Shown here piece by piece: positions 1 to 5,646 of a stretch of DNA of 5,646 bases; position 1 is the first letter of the stretch, and every line of letters begins with the position of its first letter. The notes under the pieces were generated by a model that was not told the DNA's origin, ran no database searches, and saw only the letters and a list, made by a program, of their open reading frames with translations. This DNA is from Akkermansiaceae bacterium (GTDB lineage Bacteria; Verrucomicrobiota; Verrucomicrobiia; Verrucomicrobiales; Akkermansiaceae): contig CAIVXP010000251.1 in the NCBI GenBank assembly GCA_903909905.1, forward strand, positions 1 through 5,646, written 5' to 3'. Position numbers and translations under genes: made by a program.

Positions 1-565
1 GCCAAAGCCCGCGGCCGGGCCTCAGTGCATGCTCGATCGATTCACCTGCAGTGAGCCGGATGCGGTAAACATCGGCGTCCTGTTGGATGCGGGCGGAGCC
101 ATCGCGGCCGTCGGCGGAGATCACAAGAACCTTCGATGAACTTTCCGTATCTGGCGTCGGATGCCATTCGCTGTAGTTCGGCGTGAGTCCGTTTTGTTTC
201 GGCGTGATCCAGATTTGCAAAAAATGAACGGCTTCGGTGCTGGAGGGGTTGAACTCCGAATGGGTGACACCCGTGCCGGCGCTCATCAGTTGGATTTGGC
301 CGGGCGTGAGTCTGCGGCCATTGCCCATGCTGTCCTTGTGTTCGAGCGTGCCATTGATGACATAGCTGAAGATCTCCATGTTCCGGTGCGGATGACTTGG
401 AAATCCGCCGCCTGGCGCGACACGGTCTTCATTGATCACGCGCAGGCTGCGGAAGCCCATGTGCTTCGGATCGTAGTAGTCCGCAAAACTGAAACTGTGG
501 TGAGAATCGAGCCAGCCATGATTGGCATGACCGCGCTCGGACGAACGCCGGATATCGAGTTTCAT
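1..565 (-). CDS. Pirin family protein (bicupin), 3' end cut off by the window edge
   Basis: The minus strand is open from an ATG at 565 to the left edge, giving 188 visible residues with no stop. The start MKLDIRRSSERGHANHGWLD and the stretch HSFSFADYYDP are typical of pirin/YhhW-type proteins. The N-terminal cupin carries the full metal-binding set seen in human pirin and E. coli YhhW: H58 and H60 (in FPSHPHRNME) plus H102 and E104 (in GTGVTHSEF). This implies a bound Fe or similar metal in a cytosolic cupin. Family members include quercetin 2,3-dioxygenases and redox-sensing pirins, so the substrate cannot be named. Full-length relatives are about 230 residues, so roughly 40-50 C-terminal residues lie outside the window. 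The start is 13 bases after the stop of the Fur-type gene, which suggests co-transcription. There is no recognisable Shine-Dalgarno sequence before the ATG. Confidence 0.93.
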   Translation of the reverse strand, partial: MKLDIRRSSERGHANHGWLDSHHSFSFADYYDPKHMGFRSLRVINEDRVAPGGGFPSHPHRNMEIFSYVINGTLEHKDSMGNGRRLTPGQIQLMSAGTGVTHSEFNPSSTEAVHFLQIWITPKQNGLTPNYSEWHPTPDTESSSKVLVISADGRDGSARIQQDADVYRIRLTAGESIEHALRPGRGLW

Positions 566-578
566 CGCGATGCTTGTT

Positions 579-1004
579 TTATGCGCATTTCGGGCAGACG
601 CCGAAAAACTCGAGTTCGTGATAGAGGTTTTGGAATCCGGTTTTTTTGCGAATTTCGTCTTCGAGTTCGTGGACCGGGCAGGGGGCTTTAACCGGCTCGA
701 TCGTGCCGCATGAGGTGCAGATCAGATAGTCGCTGTGTTTGCCTGGGATTTGCAGCGCGAAGTAAGCGGCGCGTTCGTGAAGGCCGAGGCGGCGCACGAT
801 GCCGTGTCCGGCAAGGCGTTGCAGCAGGCGGAAAACTGTGGCCTTGTCGCACTGCGAACTCAGGCGCGGCGATGATGCGAGCTCGGCCAGCGTCATTGGG
901 CGACCACTCTCGAGCAGCGTGCTGATGAGTTCCTCTAGCGCCTTCGTGCGTCGCAGTCCTGCTTCGCGGCAGTTGGCGATGATGTCCTGAACAGTCTGGT
1001 TCAT
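579..1004 (-). CDS. Fur-family metalloregulator (Fur/Zur/PerR type)
   Basis: A 141-residue protein of normal Fur-family length. The N-terminal winged-helix DNA-binding domain (about residues 1-83) contains the recognition helix region CDKATVFRLLQRL (52-64), followed by the wing. The C-terminal dimerisation domain has two CxxC pairs, C96/C99 (ICTSCG) and C137/C140 (CPKC), which form the structural zinc site of this family. By alignment from memory with E. coli Fur, H90, D92 and H129 match ligands H87, D89 and H125, and H112 falls at E108. The other sensory-site ligands (H33, E81, H88, H90 in E. coli) are not conserved, so I cannot say whether it senses iron, zinc or peroxide. It lies 60 bases downstream of ruvB and 13 bases upstream of the pirin gene on the same strand. 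The ATG gives the normal N-terminus; no clear ribosome binding site precedes it. Confidence 0.93.
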   Translation of the reverse strand: MNQTVQDIIANCREAGLRRTKALEELISTLLESGRPMTLAELASSPRLSSQCDKATVFRLLQRLAGHGIVRRLGLHERAAYFALQIPGKHSDYLICTSCGTIEPVKAPCPVHELEDEIRKKTGFQNLYHELEFFGVCPKCA

Positions 1005-1064
1005 TTGCTTGGTTTCAAGATGTCATGGATTGCTGCCCACGCGAACGCGAAAATCCGTAAATTT

Positions 1065-2099
1065 TCAAAACAGCTCGCGTTGCGGTGCGTCGGGATTGGT
1101 CGCTGGTGGTGCCGGGATGCCAAGTTTTTCATAGGCTGCGGGCATGGCCATGCGACCGCGCGGAGTGCGCATGAGGTAACCTTGCATGATGAGGAAAGGT
1201 TCGTGCACTTCCTCGATGGTCGCGGAGTCTTCGCCAACTGCAACGGCCAGCGAGTTGAGGCCGACCGGGCCGCCGCTGAATTTGTAGATCAGCACCTCGA
1301 GCAGGCGCTTGTCCATTTCGTCGAGCCCTTGCGAATCGATCTCGATCATCGCCAGTGCCGCATCAGCGATTTCTCCGGTGATGGTGCCTTCGCCGCGGAC
1401 TTGTGCGAAGTCGCGCACCCAACGCAGCAGGGCGTTGGCTACACGCGGGGTGCCACGCGAGCGTGAGGCTACTTCAAGCGCACCGGCAGACTCGATCGGC
1501 ACATCGAGCAAGCCGGCTGAGCGTTCGATGATTTGTGCCAGCTCGCCATGCGTGTAGTAATCGAGGCGATTCACGAGCCCAAAGCGTGAACGCAGCGGAG
1601 CGGTGAGCATGCCGGAACGGGTCGTGGCGCCGACGAGCGTGAAACGTGGCAGGTTGATCTGGATCGATCGCGCGGATGGACCGGAATCGATGATGATGTC
1701 GAGGCGGAAGTCCTCCATCGCCGGGTAGAGGTATTCCTCGATCGCAGGATGCAGGCGGTGGATTTCATCGATGAAGAGCACATCGCCCTTTTGGATGTTG
1801 GTGAGCACGCCCGCGAGGTCGCCGGCCTTTTCGATTTGCGGGCCCGAGGTGGTGTGGAGTTGGGTGCCGGCGGCTTTGGCGATGAGATTTGCGAGCGTGG
1901 TTTTGCCTAGGCCGGGCGGACCGGAAAGCAGCACATGGTTTAGCACATCGCCGCGTTGCTTGGCCGCCTCAAGCATCAGCAGCAGGCGGTCTTTGACCTT
2001 TTCCTGACCGATGAACTCGGAAAACGCCGGTGGGCGTAATGAGACATCGAAAGCTGTCGCAGGTAACTTCGTGGCCTGTTGGTAGAAATTTTCGGACAT
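1065..2099 (-). CDS. ruvB: Holliday junction branch migration ATPase RuvB
   Basis: A 344-residue protein, full length for RuvB. RuvB is the hexameric AAA+ motor that, with RuvA, drives branch migration of Holliday junctions for resolution by RuvC during recombinational repair. Visible motifs in order: the RuvB N-terminal signature around [19 protein letters not shown] (21-39), Walker [10 protein letters not shown] (60-68), Walker B LFIDEIH (108-114), sensor 1 GATTRSG (157-163), arginine finger region LRSRFG with R172, and sensor 2 [12 protein letters not shown]. The C-terminal winged helix contains [14 protein letters not shown] and [12 protein letters not shown]. No ruvA or ruvC is present in the window, so the usual ruvABC or ruvAB cluster is not seen here. 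It appears to be the first gene of a leftward cluster with the Fur-type regulator and the pirin. No Shine-Dalgarno sequence is seen before the ATG, which directly precedes the family's usual N-terminus. Confidence 0.98.
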   Translation of the reverse strand: MSENFYQQATKLPATAFDVSLRPPAFSEFIGQEKVKDRLLLMLEAAKQRGDVLNHVLLSGPPGLGKTTLANLIAKAAGTQLHTTSGPQIEKAGDLAGVLTNIQKGDVLFIDEIHRLHPAIEEYLYPAMEDFRLDIIIDSGPSARSIQINLPRFTLVGATTRSGMLTAPLRSRFGLVNRLDYYTHGELAQIIERSAGLLDVPIESAGALEVASRSRGTPRVANALLRWVRDFAQVRGEGTITGEIADAALAMIEIDSQGLDEMDKRLLEVLIYKFSGGPVGLNSLAVAVGEDSATIEEVHEPFLIMQGYLMRTPRGRMAMPAAYEKLGIPAPPATNPDAPQRELF

Positions 2100-2264
2100 C
2101 GGGTTGCTGATATTTGAACCCAGCCTTGGCTCATAGAGAAGCGCGGATTTTGGATGCTTGTGTGCCGCCTCAGCATTTGGCTCTGATTGGCCGTGAGAAA
2201 ATCAATTTCTTAAGATTGCGAACCGTGTCCAACCGGTATTACAACACGTCACTTCGATTGTACG
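2100..2264. promoter_or_regulatory. Divergent intergenic region between ruvB and the MYG1-family gene
   Basis: These 165 bases separate two divergently transcribed genes and must hold both promoters. I could not identify a convincing sigma70 promoter for either gene. The best rightward candidate, TTGCGA (2216-2221) with TATTAC (2237-2242), has a short 15-base spacer. An imperfect AT-rich dyad at 2194-2212 and a short inverted repeat (GGGTT at 2101-2105, AACCC at 2117-2121) just upstream of the ruvB start are the only structures I noticed. No small ORF looks real here. Confidence 0.5.
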
Positions 2265-3134
2265 ATGAGTCACACACTGATTTTGACCCACCCGGGAAGC
2301 TCGCACAAAGACGAGTTTCTAGCCTGCTGCGTGCTACTCGCCGTCAAACCTGCCCCCATTGTCCGCAGGGAGCCCGCAGCCAGCGATCTGGATGACCCTG
2401 CGATCACCGTGGTGGATGTCGGTGGTCGGCATGAACCTGAATTGGGCAATTTCGACCATCATCAATTTCCAGCAGATCATCCGCCGATGTGTTCGCTGAG
2501 TCTCGTTCTTCAGCATCTTGGATTGTATGAAGATGCGCTGGCGTTCTGTGATTGGCTTGAGCCGGTTGAGTGGATTGACACGCGCGGCCCTCAGGAAACA
2601 TCGCGTTGGCTTGGAATCGGGCGCGATACCTTGGCGAAGCTCAACTCACCGGTGGATGTGACGCTTTTGCGGCGATTTGCATCTGCCTCGAGGCTAGATC
2701 AGGGCGACACCTTGTGGCAAATCATGCGTTGGATCGGCGATGACCTTGTGGCTTATCTGAAATCCCTGCGCAAGCGTCTCGATTACATCGGAGAGATCTG
2801 CGAATTTTGGGACATTGATACCGACTCGGGCTCATTCAAAATTCTTTACCTTCCACGCATTGATCCATTGCCGGAGGAGCCTTCATCGGGCCTTGGGCGT
2901 TACCTCGAGAGACATCCCAACGGAAAGAATGTGATTGGCCTCGCATATCCCGATCGGCGCAGCAGGGGCTATGGTCTTTCGCGTCACAATGATCATCCGC
3001 GACTTGATTTCACCCGCATCGGTCAATGCGACGATGTGCATTTCGCGCATGCGCGGGGCTTTGTGGCCAAGACCTCAGCGACCGATCCGGAGAGGCTTCG
3101 CGAATTGCTTCGCTTGAGTTGGATCGGCGAGTGA
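2265..3134 (+). CDS. MYG1-family (UPF0160) DHH-type metal-dependent hydrolase
   Basis: A 289-residue protein matching the MYG1 family, a branch related to the DHH phosphoesterases. Conserved blocks in order: THPGSSHKDEFLAC (8-21), aligning with the family's THxGxFHxDExLA; VVDVGG (49-54); FDHHQ (63-67), the DHH triad D64/H65/H66; WIDTRG (103-108) with a conserved Asp; and near the C-terminus DVHFAHARGFVAKT, matching the family's FvHxxGFi block. H9, H14, D16, D51, D64 and H65 are plausible metal ligands. Eukaryotic MYG1 has been described as a 3'-5' RNA exonuclease; for the bacterial protein the substrate is unknown to me. It is the only rightward gene in the window. It is divergent from ruvB and converges on folA with 6 bases between stops. 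The ATG at 2265 gives the typical N-terminus and lacks a Shine-Dalgarno sequence. Confidence 0.88.
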   Translation: MSHTLILTHPGSSHKDEFLACCVLLAVKPAPIVRREPAASDLDDPAITVVDVGGRHEPELGNFDHHQFPADHPPMCSLSLVLQHLGLYEDALAFCDWLEPVEWIDTRGPQETSRWLGIGRDTLAKLNSPVDVTLLRRFASASRLDQGDTLWQIMRWIGDDLVAYLKSLRKRLDYIGEICEFWDIDTDSGSFKILYLPRIDPLPEEPSSGLGRYLERHPNGKNVIGLAYPDRRSRGYGLSRHNDHPRLDFTRIGQCDDVHFAHARGFVAKTSATDPERLRELLRLSWIGE

Positions 3135-3140
3135 GCCGGA

Positions 3141-3611
3141 TCAAAGTGGTTTGCGCGTCCAGCGACGAATCTCAAATTGCGGATGAGTCTCGATGAGCGT
3201 CGAGTGTGGAAACTCATCTTCAAAGCGTGGCAGGTAGGTGTCGCCAGCGTGGGATTCGAGCACATGAGTCACGAGGATTTCGTCGGTGTGCGGGAGAAAG
3301 GCCTGATAGATTTCGGCACCGCCGATGAGGTAGACCTTACCGCTGATGTCCGGAAGTTTCGTGAGTTCTTCCGGCCTGTGGATCACCTCTGTGCCGGGGG
3401 CGGACCAATTCGTATCGCGGGTGAGCACGATGTTGCGGCGCTTGGGCAGGGGGCGTCCAATCGACTCGAAAGTTTTGCGGCCCATCACGATCGGGTGACC
3501 GCTGGTGGTGCGTTTGAAAAATGCGAGGTCCTCGGGCAAGTGCCAGGGCAGCGCGCCATTGCGGCCGATCACGCGATCGGTGGTCATGGCGACGATGGCG
3601 ACGAGGTGCAT
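3141..3611 (-). CDS. folA: Dihydrofolate reductase
   Basis: A 156-residue protein (E. coli FolA is 159) that reduces dihydrofolate to tetrahydrofolate with NADPH, feeding thymidylate, purine and methionine synthesis. Diagnostic segments are AIVAMTTDRVIGRNGALPWHLPEDLAFFK (quoted in parts: DRVIGRNG at 12-19, LPWHLPEDL at 21-29), MGRKTFESIGRPLP (43-56) and the NADPH-binding YLIGGAEIY. D28 aligns with the catalytic Asp27 of E. coli, W23 with Trp22 and the T of LVTHV with Thr113. An in-frame ATG at 3728 would add 39 residues, but these lie inside the preceding reductase gene and do not resemble DHFR. I therefore chose the ATG at 3611, where the canonical N-terminus begins. The gene starts 13 bases after the reductase stop and is probably co-transcribed with it. 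No thyA is present in the window. Confidence 0.97.
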   Translation of the reverse strand: MHLVAIVAMTTDRVIGRNGALPWHLPEDLAFFKRTTSGHPIVMGRKTFESIGRPLPKRRNIVLTRDTNWSAPGTEVIHRPEELTKLPDISGKVYLIGGAEIYQAFLPHTDEILVTHVLESHAGDTYLPRFEDEFPHSTLIETHPQFEIRRWTRKPL

Positions 3612-3624
3612 GATGAAGAAAAAA

Positions 3625-4743
3625 TTACCAATCGGTGCCGAGGCCGTAGCGTCCGGCGGTGGCGAGCAGGTCCTCACGCATGGGCCATTCGTCGGGGCGC
3701 TCGCTGGTGCTGTGGCGTTTGCTGGCACCCTTGAGGGTCATGCATCGGGTGTTGTCGCCGATCATGCGCACGGCTTCGACTTCTTCGGCGCTGAGGCGGA
3801 TGTCGGGCAGCGCGGCAAACTCGCGGATTTTATCTTCGATTGGACGCGCGCCATCGCCTGCTTCCTGGATGAAGGTCGGGACCACGCATTCGACCGCCGG
3901 GTGGCTGAGGTTCCAGATCGATGCAAACTGGATCATCGTGAGTCCGTGTTTTTTCGCGATTGGGCGCATGCGATCGGCCTTGTCCATGCCGTGCTGGACC
4001 CAACCTTCGGGACGATAACTGCGATGGTCGCCTGGCTTGAAAATGTGGCCTTCGCGGGTAAGGTCATCGTGAAACACGCCGCCGTGGTCGACGACGCGGG
4101 TCATCACTTTCACGCCATGCTTTTCGCAGGCGGGAAGCGTGAGTCCGACCGGCCATGGCTCGAGCGGATTGAGAATGAGCATCGCCCAATCGATAAGTTC
4201 GCCGAAGCGCTCGAAAGATCCCACGAGGTCGAGCGAGGAGCCGTTGGCCGGACCGGGTGCGATGCCGAGCATGCGGGTGAGGCCTTGGTCCTTGGCGGAT
4301 TTCATCGCCTGCCAAAGCACCTCGCTGGTGTAGCCGCTCTCGTCGGGGTTGTGCAGCATCAGCAGGTCGAAGTGATCGCTGCCGCAGCGTTCGAGTTCCT
4401 TCGAGGTCGCCATGTGCACGAAGTCGGCGTAGCCCTCAGGCCCGCGGAGCTCGGGATCGGTGAAGCGCGGGTAGCCGCGTGAGCCTTGGCGCTGACCTTG
4501 ATAAAAATCGTGGCCGATCATTCCCACCAGCGAGTAAGTCGAGCGATCAATGCCGGCCAGCGCGCGTCCGAGCAGTTCATCGGCCTTGCCATTTCCATAG
4601 ACATCCGAGGTGACGAATGTGCGGATGCCGGATTCATAGGCGGTCTCGATGCACTGGATGAAGCGGTACTCATCGAGGGTCTCGCCAAAGTGCATGAAGC
4701 GTCCGCCGCTCCATGTGCCGTAGGCTGTCGTGGTGGGATTCAT
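3625..4743 (-). CDS. Aldo/keto reductase-family protein with altered catalytic tetrad
   Basis: A 372-residue TIM-barrel protein of the aldo/keto reductase superfamily. Family landmarks are AYESGIRTF followed by SDVYGNGKADELLGRAL (46-62), DLLMLHNPD (126-134), QGLTRMLGIA (153-162), LPACEKHGVKVM and a C-terminal VVPTFIQ strand. Of the usual Asp-Tyr-Lys-His tetrad, Tyr (Y49) and His (H131) are present. The Asp position (FDTAxxYG) is V44, and the Lys position at the end of the third strand is M75 (YSLVGMIG). The insert at about 80-110 and the C-terminal extension after 330 (ending GRYGLGTDW) make it longer than the commonest AKRs. It may be an AKR with unusual chemistry, or a non-reductase or binding protein; the substrate is unknown. 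It is followed after 13 bases by folA and preceded by a good promoter candidate at 4755-4783. Confidence 0.88.
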   Translation of the reverse strand: MNPTTTAYGTWSGGRFMHFGETLDEYRFIQCIETAYESGIRTFVTSDVYGNGKADELLGRALAGIDRSTYSLVGMIGHDFYQGQRQGSRGYPRFTDPELRGPEGYADFVHMATSKELERCGSDHFDLLMLHNPDESGYTSEVLWQAMKSAKDQGLTRMLGIAPGPANGSSLDLVGSFERFGELIDWAMLILNPLEPWPVGLTLPACEKHGVKVMTRVVDHGGVFHDDLTREGHIFKPGDHRSYRPEGWVQHGMDKADRMRPIAKKHGLTMIQFASIWNLSHPAVECVVPTFIQEAGDGARPIEDKIREFAALPDIRLSAEEVEAVRMIGDNTRCMTLKGASKRHSTSERPDEWPMREDLLATAGRYGLGTDW

Positions 4744-4754
4744 GATGCGCGGGA

Positions 4755-4783
4755 AAACTATGAGCTGACGCGTGACGGGTCAA
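4755..4783 (-). promoter_or_regulatory. Candidate sigma70-type promoter for the AKR-folA pair
   Basis: On the minus strand, TTGACC (4778-4783) and TAGTTT (4755-4760) are separated by exactly 17 bases. The -35 matches the consensus at five of six positions and the -10 at three of six. Transcription would start near 4748, only about five bases before the reductase ATG at 4743, so the message would be almost leaderless. This fits the absence of a Shine-Dalgarno site. The call rests on pattern matching only. Confidence 0.4.
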
Positions 4784-4786
4784 CCG

Positions 4787-4798
4787 CAAGCGCGCTTG
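4787..4798. repeat. 12-base perfect palindrome upstream of the AKR promoter
   Basis: CAAGCGCGCTTG reads identically on both strands. It sits in the 92-base gap between the helicase stop and the reductase start, three bases upstream of the candidate -35 box (roughly -39 to -50 from the inferred transcription start). It could be a regulator binding site. As RNA it could fold into only a four-pair stem with a four-base loop and has no T-run, so it is a poor terminator for the helicase gene. Its function is not shown by the sequence. Confidence 0.35.
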
Positions 4799-4835
4799 TC
4801 GCCTCGTAAAATGAATGATTTCCGATCGTCGATTT

Positions 4836-5646
<811 letters not shown>

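Noticed and set aside
161..691. Rightward open frame of 176 codons opposite the pirin gene
   Set aside because: It is antisense to the clearly recognisable pirin coding sequence and the end of the Fur-type gene. The predicted protein matches nothing I recognise.
1005..1064. Possible terminator or hidden gene between ruvB and the Fur-type gene
   Set aside because: The gap contains only a short CGCG-TT-CGCG dyad and no stem followed by a T-run. It is too short for a further gene.
2114..2395. Small rightward open frame overlapping the divergent region and the MYG1 start
   Set aside because: It runs out of frame through the 5' part of the MYG1-family gene. Its sequence has no domain and no ribosome binding site.
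3612..3728. N-terminal extension of 39 residues on dihydrofolate reductase
   Set aside because: It overlaps the 3' end of the reductase gene in another frame, does not resemble DHFR or a signal peptide, and the ATG at 3611 gives the canonical family start.
3505..4482. Long rightward open frame (325 codons) opposite the reductase and folA genes
   Set aside because: It is fully antisense to two recognisable proteins. Its translation is rich in Ala, Gly, Val, His and Asp with no family resemblance, as expected of a GC-rich coding shadow.

Overview
The window is an ordinary-looking piece of a moderately GC-rich bacterial chromosome, densely packed with housekeeping and metabolic genes. I see no mobile element, CRISPR array, tRNA or rRNA. 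The gene mix is a RuvB, a short Fur-type regulator, a bacterial MYG1-family protein, a DHFR and a CsdA/DbpA-type RNA helicase. Together with the absence of Shine-Dalgarno sequences ahead of all six visible starts, it reminds me of the Verrucomicrobiota/Planctomycetota side of the bacterial tree. That placement is a weak inference: nothing in the window is a definitive marker.

Layout. Positions 1-2099 form a leftward (minus strand) cluster in transcription order ruvB, a Fur-family regulator and a pirin-family protein, with gaps of 60 and 13 bases; the pirin gene runs off the left edge. A 165-base divergent intergenic region (2100-2264) separates ruvB from a single rightward gene, the MYG1-family (DHH-type) protein at 2265-3134. 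That gene converges on a second leftward cluster with only 6 bases between stop codons. In transcription order this cluster holds an aldo/keto reductase-family protein (3625-4743) and dihydrofolate reductase (3141-3611), spaced by 13 bases. Upstream lies a 92-base gap with the best sigma70-like promoter in the window and a 12-base perfect palindrome. Beyond it is the 3' part of a DEAD-box RNA helicase gene (4836 to the right edge and beyond).

How the genes relate. RuvB (Holliday junction branch migration), DHFR (tetrahydrofolate supply for nucleotide synthesis) and the DEAD-box helicase (RNA remodelling) are core functions. The Fur-type regulator and the pirin form a tight pair, so the regulator may control the pirin, the cluster or distant metal or redox genes. 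The reductase-like protein upstream of folA is the least ordinary gene: two of its four canonical AKR catalytic residues (Asp and Lys) are replaced by Val and Met. I found no convincing evidence for an undescribed multi-gene system. The most useful leads are this altered AKR, the reduced metal-sensing site of the Fur homologue, the bacterial MYG1 protein, and the systematic lack of Shine-Dalgarno sites.
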